From Atopobium sp. (GTDB lineage: Bacteria; Actinomycetota; Coriobacteriia; Coriobacteriales; Atopobiaceae), in the NCBI GenBank assembly GCA_018376005.1, contig JAHACE010000039.1, positions 1 through 6,281 on the forward strand: a DNA stretch of 6,281 bases. The letters are read 5' to 3'. Shown piece after piece: positions 1-6,281 of the stretch (the first letter of the stretch is position 1; each line of letters opens with the position of its first letter). The notes under the pieces are model-generated. The model worked only from the letters and a program-made list of their open reading frames with translations, did not search any database and had not been told where the DNA came from. Position numbers and translations under genes: made by a program.

Positions 1-2046
1 TCTCAGCCTACCTCACCTGCAGCGCCAACAACAACTCCAACAACAGACCAGACACCTGCTGTTCCAACAGAGAATACTTCGCCAACCCCTCAGTCTTCTG
101 GATGGAGACAAGAAAACGGCCAATTCCACTATTACAAAGAAGATGGAACACTTGTCACAAGCCAGTGGATCAAAGATGATTCTGGTTGGCACTATGTAGA
201 CGCTGCTGGTAATGCAGTCAAGGGTTTGTACACAACACCTAATGGAAAAACTTGGTATTTTGATCCAACTGACCCGCAGCATAAGGCAATCTTCGGTGAA
301 GTTGAAATTGATGGTAAGTTTTACTACTTTGATTCAACAAACGGACTTGTAACAAATGGATGGGTATATCGCTCAGCAAGTTCTTGGTCATGGGCAACTG
401 AAGATGGTACTTACTATTCTGGATGGAAGCATATGCCTAACGGCAAGTGGTTCTATTTTGATCCAGAAGAACCTCGTCATCGTATGTTAATTGGAACAAT
501 TCAGGTTTCTGGTACCTCATATTACATTGATGAATATGCAGGCATGATTTCTAACAGTTGGATTCAACTACCTACTCGTGAGTGGGCTTGGGCTCAAAAA
601 AATGGCGCTCTTGCCTCTGGTTGGTTTAACACACCAAATGGTAGAACTTGGTACTTTGATCCATCTGTTCCACAGCATCCAGCGCTTATTGGCAACGTCG
701 AAATTGACGGCACATATTATCATTTCGATGAAAACTATGGAATCCTTAGAAATAGTTGGATTCACAATGATGATGGTTCATGGTCTTGGGTAGATTCTTA
801 TGGCTCATTCTATTCAGGTTGGAAACATTTCCCAAATGGTAAATGGTTTTACTTTGATCCAGAAGACTCAATTCATCGCATGAAAACTGGACTTTTCCAA
901 CTTCCTAGCGGTTCATATTACGTTGATGAAAATGCTGGTATGACTTCAAGTAATTGGGTGTCCCTACCAGACGGAAATTTGTCCTGGGCTCAATCTAGCG
1001 GCGCGCTTGTCTCTGGATGGTTTACTACTCCTGGCAATAAGACCTGGTATTTTAATCCATCTTCAATTGACCATGCCGCATACGTTGGAGAGCATTCAAT
1101 TGATGGAAAGAACTACTACTTTGATAAAAGCTATGGTCTAGCAAAAAATGAATGGGTTACTCTTTCAAATGGTGTAAAACGTTGGGCAGGTCCAGACGGA
1201 GTACTGACTGGATTCATTTCTCCTGAAGGAGTCTTCTCTACAGATGACGGTTCACAGCCAACAGGAACGGTACATCTTCCTGGCTTGACTGTAAACGTTG
1301 GCTCTGACCATAAAATTAAGACGGGATGGATAAAAGAAAATAGTAAAGATTTTTACTATCTTTCTAATGGTGCGCCAGCAAATGGATGGCTTAATATTCA
1401 TGGAACTTGGTACTATTTTAATTCCAACGGAGAAAAACAAACTGGTTGGATTAATTCAAAGGGCAATTGGTACTTCCTTGATTCTGACGGCAAGATGAAA
1501 ACCGGATGGATTAAAGATAACGGCAAGGACTACTATCTCAGTAATAATGGTTCCATGCAAACTGGTTATGTAACCTGGGGTGGAAAACTGTATTGGTCAG
1601 CTGCTGATGGCGCCATGGAGGAGCAGCCTTGCTACTACCCTGATATGTACCGTTACGCTCAAAACTACTATAGCGCCACTAACTGGCTCATTCAGATTGA
1701 TACTACTGGCAATCGCTTTGCTGTATACAGGGGTTCACACGGCAACTGGGTTGTTTGGTACGAATGGCAGTGCACCACAGGAGCACCAGGCATGTGGACC
1801 CCTCATGGTCAATTTACCGTAGGTAACAAGGGTCTCTACTTTGGCTCTGGCTTTAGATGCTGGTATTACACGACCATTTCTGGTGAGTATCTTATTCACT
1901 CCATTCTCTATAACTCCGACGGTTATACCGTCCGTGATGGTAGGCTTGGATACAACGGTTCCCACGGTTGCGTACGTCTTGCAACAGAAAATGCTAAGTG
2001 GGTTTATGACAACATTCCTTATGGAACCAAGATTGTCATTTGGTAA
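1..2046 (+). CDS. L,D-transpeptidase (YkuD domain) with cell-wall-binding repeats, 5'-truncated by window edge
   Basis: The frame is open from base 1 to the TAA at 2044-2046, so 681 residues are visible and the start and any signal peptide lie outside the window. The visible part begins with a Pro/Thr-rich linker (residues 1-33). It continues with aromatic and Gly-rich cell-wall-binding repeats (about 34-541) and ends in a YkuD domain (about 544-681). The catalytic region is clear: His633 in an IHS context, then SHGCVRL with the nucleophile Cys657. The family forms or exchanges 3-3 peptidoglycan cross-links, or anchors proteins to the wall, using an L,D-peptide bond. The repeats should hold the enzyme on the cell wall, outside the membrane. 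An internal TTG at 226 could be read as a start, but the open upstream codons encode the same kind of repeat and the linker, so it is rejected. The domain call is firm; the repeat ligand is unknown. Confidence 0.93.
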   Translation, partial: SQPTSPAAPTTTPTTDQTPAVPTENTSPTPQSSGWRQENGQFHYYKEDGTLVTSQWIKDDSGWHYVDAAGNAVKGLYTTPNGKTWYFDPTDPQHKAIFGEVEIDGKFYYFDSTNGLVTNGWVYRSASSWSWATEDGTYYSGWKHMPNGKWFYFDPEEPRHRMLIGTIQVSGTSYYIDEYAGMISNSWIQLPTREWAWAQKNGALASGWFNTPNGRTWYFDPSVPQHPALIGNVEIDGTYYHFDENYGILRNSWIHNDDGSWSWVDSYGSFYSGWKHFPNGKWFYFDPEDSIHRMKTGLFQLPSGSYYVDENAGMTSSNWVSLPDGNLSWAQSSGALVSGWFTTPGNKTWYFNPSSIDHAAYVGEHSIDGKNYYFDKSYGLAKNEWVTLSNGVKRWAGPDGVLTGFISPEGVFSTDDGSQPTGTVHLPGLTVNVGSDHKIKTGWIKENSKDFYYLSNGAPANGWLNIHGTWYYFNSNGEKQTGWINSKGNWYFLDSDGKMKTGWIKDNGKDYYLSNNGSMQTGYVTWGGKLYWSAADGAMEEQPCYYPDMYRYAQNYYSATNWLIQIDTTGNRFAVYRGSHGNWVVWYEWQCTTGAPGMWTPHGQFTVGNKGLYFGSGFRCWYYTTISGEYLIHSILYNSDGYTVRDGRLGYNGSHGCVRLATENAKWVYDNIPYGTKIVIW
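100..225 (+). repeat. Leading cell-wall-binding repeat block (42 residues)
   Basis: Two short repeats follow the Pro/Thr linker. One starts GWRQENGQFHYY and the other QWIKDDSGWHYV, each ending in a D/A-x-G turn. They have the Trp, paired aromatics and Gly pattern of CW_binding_1 units. They precede the longer modules without a gap, ending exactly where the first 66-residue module begins. Confidence 0.7.
226..1212 (+). repeat. Five tandem 65-66-residue modules in alternating A-B-A-B-A order
   Basis: Module borders fall at 226-423, 424-621, 622-819, 820-1017 and 1018-1212. The first four are exactly 198 bases and the last is 195. Type A modules (1, 3, 5) carry TP-N/G-x-K/R-TWYF-D/N-P near their start. 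Type B modules (2, 4) carry PNGKWFYFDPE followed by HRM. Each module contains about three short aromatic/Gly hairpin units and ends near a Ser-Gly or Thr-Gly. The copies are recognisable in protein but clearly diverged in DNA, so the expansion is not recent. The pattern fits duplication of an A-B pair of about 132 residues. The role is probably wall or glycan binding and spacing of the catalytic domain. Confidence 0.85.
1324..1623 (+). repeat. Five classic 20-residue cell-wall-binding repeats
   Basis: Units start at 1324, 1384, 1444, 1504 and 1564 and each spans exactly 60 bases. Four begin GW and the last begins GY. The pattern is GW, a short linker, a Trp/Tyr/Tyr core, then Asn/Asp-Gly and a Lys/Gln-Thr ending. 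This is the CW_binding_1 or choline/glucan-binding type of repeat. They lie just before the catalytic domain. Choline binding cannot be assumed in this lineage, so the ligand is left open. Confidence 0.87.
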
Positions 2047-2072
2047 TCCAACTAAACATGAAGCTCTATAGC

Positions 2073-2107
2073 AATAAACCCCAACTCATATTGAGCTGGG
2101 GTTTATT
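2073..2107. terminator. Bidirectional intrinsic terminator between convergent genes
   Basis: An 11-bp perfect stem (AATAAACCCCA pairing with TGGGGTTTATT) is followed by one A-C mismatch and a further 4 bp (CTCA with TGAG), closed by a TAT loop. The stem is G/C-rich inside and A/T-rich at its base, so U-rich runs appear at the 3' side on both strands. It lies 27 bases after the transpeptidase stop and 21 bases after the stop of the minus-strand 131-residue gene. It therefore serves the ends of both transcripts. Confidence 0.8.
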
Positions 2108-2127
2108 TGTTAGCTTATAAAATGTGG

Positions 2128-2523
2128 TTACGCAAAATACTTTGCTTCAAAATCCTTAAATTGCTCTGGAGTAGCGTTTTGATCTACCGAGAAGGACTGT
2201 GCAACCGCTACGGCCTGCTGTCTTCTGAGACCAGCCTTATCCTCGTCTCCTAGTTGCTCATAAACGTGAGAGAGCCTGTCGAGGGCATACACCACATACT
2301 CTGCAACTGAATCAGCTACGCCGGAGAGCAACATCATCGTTACAAGAGAGTCTGGCGAAAGCGCAAGAGCAGTCTCTGGGCTCAAGTCAATGAGCTCTGC
2401 AACAGCTGCCTCTACCCCATCGAGTGACTCTTCAGTTTGAGTCTCTAAAGCATTTCCCAAACCTGCTGTGACCGTTGAAGTAAAGTCATCGATTACTTCC
2501 AAAATGTAATCTCGTTGAAGCAT
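2128..2523 (-). CDS. Conserved-looking hypothetical protein downstream of ruvB (131 aa)
   Basis: This gene encodes an acidic, mostly helical soluble protein with no signal peptide or membrane segment. It begins MLQRDYILEVIDDF, which loosely resembles the N-terminus of some small uncharacterised Firmicutes proteins (DUF6483-like); this is recall and not a confirmed match. Residues about 78-111 (AEYVVYALDRLSHVYEQLGD and onward) have the spacing of a single TPR-like helical hairpin. The start codon lies 14 bases after the ruvB stop, with only a weak purine-rich stretch before it, so translation may depend on coupling to ruvB. It is probably the last gene of the ruv operon and ends just before the hairpin at 2073-2107. 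No function can be assigned from sequence alone. Confidence 0.75.
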   Translation of the reverse strand: MLQRDYILEVIDDFTSTVTAGLGNALETQTEESLDGVEAAVAELIDLSPETALALSPDSLVTMMLLSGVADSVAEYVVYALDRLSHVYEQLGDEDKAGLRRQQAVAVAQSFSVDQNATPEQFKDFEAKYFA

Positions 2524-2537
2524 TTTGTTCCAATCTA

Positions 2538-3605
2538 CTAGTTAGTAGGAACAGGAATACGTAAGTGATCAAATGCAGCATGCGTTGCCTGTCTACCTTG
2601 AGGTGTTCTAATAATAAGCCCTTGCTGCAAAAGATATGGCTCATAAACATCTTCAAGTGTAGAAGGATCTTCAGAGACTGCACTTGCAATGGTTGTGAGA
2701 CCAACCGGACGACCTCTGAACGTCTCACAAAGCGCACGTAAAACACGTACGTCCATTACATCTAGACCAAGCTCATCAATCTCAAAGAATGAAAGCGCTT
2801 CTGAGGCTACCTGCCAGGTAATAGTACCTTCAGCTTTAACTTGTGCGTAATCTCGTACGCGTTTTAACAGACGATTTGCCAAGCGTGGTGTGCCTCTTGA
2901 TCGAGAAGCAATTTCAGCAGCTCCCTGCTCATCAACTTCTACATCAAGGATGTTTGCCGAGCGCATGACAATAGTCTGAAGCTCAGGAACAGTATAGTAA
3001 TCAAGACGATAAGAAATACCAAAACGATCACGCAAAGGGCCAGTTAGAAGTCCTGTTCTTGTTGTTGCAGCCACAAGGGTAAAGCGCGGAATATCAAGCC
3101 TGATTGACCTTGCCGCAGGGCCTTTGCCAATAACAATATCTAAGAAGAAGTCTTCCATTGCTGGATACAAAATTTCTTCAACCTGGTGATTAAGTCTGTG
3201 AATCTCATCAACAAAGAGGATATCTCCCTCTTCAAGATTGGTGAGAATTGCTGCTAAATCTCCTGCTCGCTCAATTGCGGGACCAGAGGTTGTATGAAGC
3301 TTGGAGCCCATTTCTCCTGCTAAAACACCTGCAAGCGTTGTTTTGCCAAGGCCTGGAGGGCCAGAAAAAATAACGTGATCAAGCGGCTCATTACGACTTT
3401 TTGCTGCCTCAATAAGAACACGGAGATTTGATTTAACACGCTCCTGACCAAGATACTCATCAAGAGTTTTTGGTCGCAAGTTTCTATCTTGCTCCAGGTC
3501 TTCTGCCTGAAGTCCACTAGAAACTACACGTTGAGAAGTGTGTCCTGGAAATGGAGCTGGAGTAGACGACGACTCAAATAGGTTATCTGCATCTGCTTCC
3601 CACAT
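2538..3605 (-). CDS. ruvB: Holliday junction branch migration ATPase RuvB
   Basis: RuvB is the hexameric AAA+ motor that, loaded by RuvA, pumps DNA through Holliday junctions during recombinational repair. In its 355 residues the family motifs are all present: Walker A GPPGLGKTT (82-90), Walker B ILFVDEIH (129-136), sensor 1 AATTRTG (179-185), the arginine-finger segment GPLRDRFG (189-196), sensor 2 RGTPRLANRLL (237-247), and a C-terminal winged helix (about 297-338). The ATG overlaps the ruvA stop as TAATG, and a GGAAG ribosome site lies inside the ruvA end, which supports this start and translational coupling. The protein has about 20 more residues at the N-terminus than E. coli RuvB; the extra part is Ser/Pro-rich and probably disordered. 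All key residues look intact. Confidence 0.98.
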   Translation of the reverse strand: MWEADADNLFESSSTPAPFPGHTSQRVVSSGLQAEDLEQDRNLRPKTLDEYLGQERVKSNLRVLIEAAKSRNEPLDHVIFSGPPGLGKTTLAGVLAGEMGSKLHTTSGPAIERAGDLAAILTNLEEGDILFVDEIHRLNHQVEEILYPAMEDFFLDIVIGKGPAARSIRLDIPRFTLVAATTRTGLLTGPLRDRFGISYRLDYYTVPELQTIVMRSANILDVEVDEQGAAEIASRSRGTPRLANRLLKRVRDYAQVKAEGTITWQVASEALSFFEIDELGLDVMDVRVLRALCETFRGRPVGLTTIASAVSEDPSTLEDVYEPYLLQQGLIIRTPQGRQATHAAFDHLRIPVPTN

Positions 3606-4237
3606 TAATTACCACTTCCCAAACGCCTTAGTGCATATCCAATAGCAGCTTCGATTGTAATAGCACCAGCCTCTTCATACCCCTCAAGAGCAAGCGTTGC
3701 TTCCTGAGAAGTAAAGCCCATTCCAAGAAGAGCCTCAATAGCCTCTGATTCTACAGAGGTTACAGCAGGTTTTGGAATAGCAGCAAAGTCTGCAGGAGAC
3801 GTAAGACCAACAAGCTGCTTAAGCTCTGCATCTTTTGCGAACACATCAGAAAGTTCAATTACTAAGCGCTCTGCCTTCTTTTTACCAAGGCCAGAGACAC
3901 TCTTAAGACGATTTCCGTCATTGGTAGCCACAATTACCGCGAGTTGCTGTGGCGTAAACGTAGAAAGCACAGAAAGAGCCAATTTAGGACCTACTCCAGA
4001 AATTGCACGTAAGCGATCAAAGAGCGCACGCTCTTCTCGCGAAGCAAAACCAAAGAGTTCCATTGAATCTTCTCTGACCACCATACGAGTTAAAACGCTA
4101 ACGCCTGCTTCACCCGCTTGTGGAAGCGCAGCAGCTGTTGAAGCTGATATACCCAGCTCATACCCAACGCCATTAACGTCGAGAACAGCAACTGAAGGAG
4201 TAACGGATACAAGTGTGCCCGTAAGCTGGACAATCAT
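3605..4237 (-). CDS. ruvA: Holliday junction DNA-binding protein RuvA
   Basis: RuvA forms tetramers that hold the four-way junction in an open square and recruit RuvB. Its 210 residues show the three usual domains. The N-terminal OB fold (1-64) contains the acidic-pin residues Glu56-Asp57 in VREDSMELFGF. Two helix-hairpin-helix motifs follow (ISGVGPKLA at 79-87 and VSGLGKKKA at 114-122). After a flexible linker (about 135-160) comes the C-terminal RuvB-binding three-helix domain (about 163-207, with LLGMGFTSQEA). The start overlaps the ruvC stop by four bases (ATGA), and AAGGGAAG precedes it inside ruvC. The length is near the family norm of about 200. Confidence 0.98.
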   Translation of the reverse strand: MIVQLTGTLVSVTPSVAVLDVNGVGYELGISASTAAALPQAGEAGVSVLTRMVVREDSMELFGFASREERALFDRLRAISGVGPKLALSVLSTFTPQQLAVIVATNDGNRLKSVSGLGKKKAERLVIELSDVFAKDAELKQLVGLTSPADFAAIPKPAVTSVESEAIEALLGMGFTSQEATLALEGYEEAGAITIEAAIGYALRRLGSGN

Positions 4238-4737
4238 AGTTGTATTCTTCCCTTTCCAAGCGAGGTGGTTCTTACAAGATTAGCGTAACAAACTGCAGCA
4301 GCTAAAGCGTCAGCCGCGTGATCTGGATGAGGCTGATGGTCCAAGCACAATATGTTTTGAACCATATACATAACCTGCTGTTTATCAGCAGCTCCTGTAC
4401 CAACAACAGCCTGCTTTATCTGCATTGGAGTATATTCTCCAACCGTAAGACCTGCTTTAGAACAAGCCACAATAGCAGCACCGCGAGCATGTGCAGTAGG
4501 AATAGCAGATTTAACGTTTTGTCCAAAGTAAATGCTCTCAATAGAAAGAGCTTCTGGTGAAAACTTATCTATAACCTCAACAATCTGGTTATAGATTCTT
4601 CCCAAGCGCATATCTATTGGTTCATCTGCGGTTGTAGTTATGCATCCATAGGCGCGTGCACGGCATTCAGAACCCCTTGTCTCTACAATTCCCCATCCAG
4701 TGTGAGCAAGACCAGGGTCTATTCCAAGAATTACCAT
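4234..4737 (-). CDS. ruvC: Crossover junction endodeoxyribonuclease RuvC
   Basis: RuvC is the dimeric Mg2+-dependent nuclease that cuts Holliday junctions symmetrically after RuvAB migration. The 167-residue protein has the RNase H-like fold signatures ILGIDPGLAHTGWG near the N-terminus, SIESIYFGQNVKSA in the middle, and HPDHAADALAAAVCYA near the C-terminus. The expected metal ligands are Asp7, Glu67, His140 and Asp143. His in the third position replaces the Asp of E. coli but is the normal residue in Thermus RuvC, so activity is expected. A strong AGGAGGT site sits three bases before the ATG. It is the first gene of the ruv operon, behind a promoter and a LexA-type operator. Confidence 0.98.
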   Translation of the reverse strand: MVILGIDPGLAHTGWGIVETRGSECRARAYGCITTTADEPIDMRLGRIYNQIVEVIDKFSPEALSIESIYFGQNVKSAIPTAHARGAAIVACSKAGLTVGEYTPMQIKQAVVGTGAADKQQVMYMVQNILCLDHQPHPDHAADALAAAVCYANLVRTTSLGKGRIQL

Positions 4738-4740
4738 TGC

Positions 4741-4747
4741 ACCTCCT
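4741..4747 (-). promoter_or_regulatory. Ribosome binding site of ruvC
   Basis: On the minus strand the sequence reads AGGAGGT, three bases before ATG. This is a near-perfect anti-16S match but with unusually short spacing. Its first base is also the last base of the palindrome that contains the LexA-type box, so operator and ribosome site abut. Confidence 0.8.
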
Positions 4748-4753
4748 AATATA

Positions 4754-4765
4754 GAACGTTAGTTC
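4754..4765 (-). promoter_or_regulatory. LexA (SOS) box in front of ruvC
   Basis: The core GAAC-GTTA-GTTC matches the GAAC-N4-GTTC form known for LexA operators of Gram-positive bacteria and actinobacteria. It lies at the centre of a perfect 26-base palindrome (4747-4772) with 11-bp arms (left arm TAATATAGAAC). It begins three bases downstream of the predicted -10 element and covers the expected transcription start, an ideal place for repression. Control of ruv genes by LexA is established in several bacteria. For this organism the assignment rests on the sequence match and position only. Confidence 0.82.
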
Positions 4766-4768
4766 TAT

Positions 4769-4798
4769 ATTATCACAGAGTATGCGCAAACAATGCAA
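4769..4798 (-). promoter_or_regulatory. Predicted sigma-70 promoter of the ruvCAB operon
   Basis: On the minus strand there is TTGCAT (4793-4798) as -35 and GATAAT (4769-4774) as -10 with an 18-base spacer. The -35 lies right at the end of the upstream NadE-like locus. The predicted start near 4762 gives a leader of about 25 bases, ending in the AGGAGGT site. The -10 overlaps one arm of the palindrome around the LexA-type box. Confidence 0.6.
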
Positions 4799-6263
4799 CT
4801 AATTTTCTGAGAAAGGGCCTCTCCACATTTTGGGGTCAACCATGCCAATTTGTGCATCAGATTCTTGTGCCAGCTCTTTTAAAAGCTCCAGCATATCCTT
4901 AAAGCCCTCCTGAGCCTCTGTTGGATCGACTGACAACTCAGGCAGATGCATAGAAGCTCCTTGAATTTCTCGCAAAGAATTTCGCAAGGACTCTACCAGG
5001 TCAGATTCGGAAGCCTTTGTATCTCTAATTTTGTCTTGCCAGACTGATGCGTGTGGAATTTGAGCGTTGGTGAGGCTCTTTGAAGACATTTCCAGAACCT
5101 CAGTGGTATTTCTGCGGTCTTTTTGGCGGGCGTGGAGCATAGAAATAATTGCTTTGACCTCGTCAACCTTTCCCATTTCTGATACATATCACCAAGAGGC
5201 CACAGAGAGTGTGCGCTAGAAATCTCTGTTCCCTTGAGCGCAAGAATGGTTTTATCGGCAGTCTCAAGCGTTAAATAATTGTGCTGGTCAGCGTATGCAT
5301 AGCCGTATGCACTCACCAATTTTGTATCGGTCAATGTCGAGAAAGCCGTGCTATCCACAGTAACTTTATTAACCCGAAGTCTTGCGGTAAGCAACTCCGC
5401 AGCGCTTGTTGCTCGAGAATCTTTGTTTGGAAGCAACAGTACGTGGACGCGCATAGGACCTAAAGCGTCTGAAGCAAGCGCAACGGTAACAAGAGAATTG
5501 AGCGAGCCATCAACTGCAATAAACACGCCGTCAAAGCCAGACTTTACCGTGTAGTCTCGCACTCCTGTAGCTAATACGCCCCAGGTAGTAAGCGCGCTGT
5601 TATAGACACCCGCAGTATCTTCTCTATCAAAGTTTTCGATAGTATCTTGGTCAACCTCGCAGACAACCATATCTTCTGAGAATGAGGCTGCTTGTTTGAC
5701 TAAATCTCCTGAATGCCCATGGCGGACGACGAATCATCAACAGCAAAGCCAAAATACGGCAGGTAAATGACAGCATCTAACGAGTCGTCAACATCTTGCC
5801 ACGCGTCAAGATCGTCGTAGGTAAAAGCGACGCCAAACGTAAGACCGCCTGCTTCAAATTTTGCGAGCTCAAAGGTATTCTCGCCAGATGTTTGTGCAGA
5901 GCTAGCAGAACGAGCAAGAGCGCTCATGTGCGCTATCTGGGCAGTCAATTTCAGCGGGGTTACGGCTCCGTTTCTAACGAGAAGGGCCTCGCTCGCTGCA
6001 CTTCCATCAAACTCTGTTACAACAGGAATAAGGGCCGCAATTGGAAGCTTTTCTGAAAGCGAATTGATAATCTCCGATAGGTCTGCAAAAAGCCCTTCTA
6101 TGTCAGCCTCTGGCACACTGAGCAGCCCTGTAAGAGTTGGCGCAGGATAAATGACTAGCTCAGCACCTTGCTGTTGAGCTCTCTGAGCATATTCCAGCAT
6201 GGTCTGAGCGGTAAACTCGAAGTCTCCGGCCTGAGTATTCATTTGTGCAACTGCTATGCGCAT
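4799..6263 (-). pseudogene. Degenerate glutamine-dependent NAD+ synthetase-like gene, broken by two frameshifts
   Basis: Three pieces in two different frame steps form one NadE-like chain. The first (6263-5700, 187 aa, MRIAVAQMNTQAGDFEF) resembles the nitrilase-type glutaminase domain. The second (frame open from 5733, ATG at 5670) continues with ASFSEDMVVCEVD and the linker TTWGVLATGVRDYTVKSGFDG, typical of the entry to the NAD synthetase domain. The third (from about 5188 to the TAG at 4799) carries the C-terminal part. Moving from piece to piece needs a -1 shift each time. Catalytic motifs are lost: the glutaminase PEL reads PAP (Ala41), the ICED cysteine position is Thr148, SGGIDS reads DGSLNS, and TGNKSE reads TADKTI. 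The roughly 488-codon locus is also shorter than usual (about 540-680). An AGGAA lies four bases before the ATG at 6263. It is probably not a working NAD+ synthetase. A conserved non-catalytic homologue with sequencing errors is the main alternative. Confidence 0.7.
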
Positions 6264-6281
6264 ACCATTCCTATCATAAAG

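Noticed and set aside
226..228. TTG at 226 as the start of the L,D-transpeptidase gene
   Set aside because: The same frame is open to base 1 and encodes a Pro/Thr linker and further wall-binding repeats, and there is no convincing ribosome site before the TTG. The gene is cut by the window edge.
226..1623. CRISPR-like or mobile repeat array
   Set aside because: The periodicity is in coding frame, with diverged DNA between copies and a conserved protein pattern. It is protein repeat structure and has no direct repeat-spacer arrangement.
1735..1965. Minus-strand open frame opposite the YkuD domain
   Set aside because: It is antisense to the conserved catalytic domain, with no ribosome site or domain features, so it is taken as a chance open frame.
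3921..4283. 120-codon plus-strand open frame opposite ruvA
   Set aside because: It lies antisense over well-conserved ruvA and the end of ruvC, has an Arg/Ser/Thr-rich composition typical of a shadow frame, and shows no recognisable domain.
4297..4323. Loss of a RuvC catalytic residue because the fourth motif has His140 and not Asp
   Set aside because: His at this position is used in functional RuvC proteins such as that of Thermus, and Asp7, Glu67 and Asp143 are all present.
5165..5188. Programmed -1 frameshifting at the GAAATGGGAAAGG run in the NadE-like locus
   Set aside because: GGGAAAG resembles a slippery heptamer, but it is in the wrong phase for the upstream frame (codons TGG GAA AGG), and no clear downstream stimulatory structure was seen. 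Decay or sequencing error is simpler.

Overview
The window looks like chromosome of a low-to-mid-GC actinobacterium of the Coriobacteriia, of the Atopobium/Lancefieldella/Olsenella kind. This placement is an inference from three things: a ruvC-ruvA-ruvB operon with a LexA box of the GAAC-N4-GTTC type, actinobacterial-looking RuvA/B/C proteins in moderately AT-rich DNA, and a large surface protein that joins cell-wall-binding repeats to an L,D-transpeptidase domain. No rRNA, tRNA, CRISPR array, insertion sequence or phage gene was seen.

Layout. Bases 1-2046 (+) hold the 3' part of a secreted or surface L,D-transpeptidase gene whose start lies left of the window. Its visible product runs from a Pro/Thr-rich linker, through a short repeat block, five long modules of 65-66 residues and five classic 20-residue cell-wall-binding repeats, to a C-terminal YkuD catalytic domain. 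A hairpin at 2073-2107 separates it from the convergent minus-strand genes and probably terminates transcription from both sides. On the minus strand, read right to left, come a broken NAD+ synthetase-like gene (6263-4799), then ruvC (4737-4234), ruvA (4237-3605), ruvB (3605-2538) and a 131-residue protein of unknown function (2523-2128).

The ruv genes are tightly coupled: ruvC and ruvA overlap as ATGA, ruvA and ruvB as TAATG, and the unknown gene starts 14 bases after ruvB. They can be read as one DNA-repair operon making the RuvAB branch-migration motor and the RuvC Holliday-junction resolvase. A sigma-70-like promoter (4769-4798) and a perfect palindrome containing GAAC-GTTA-GTTC (4754-4765) sit directly in front of ruvC, so SOS control by LexA is likely. 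The unknown gene would then belong to the same regulon.

The NadE-like locus is the oddest part. It keeps the order nitrilase-like glutaminase domain then ATP-pyrophosphatase synthetase domain, but the reading frame breaks twice, about 5700-5734 and near 5188. The signature catalytic motifs of both domains are also replaced. It is most simply a decayed nadE paralogue, or a non-catalytic homologue carrying recent frame lesions or sequencing errors.
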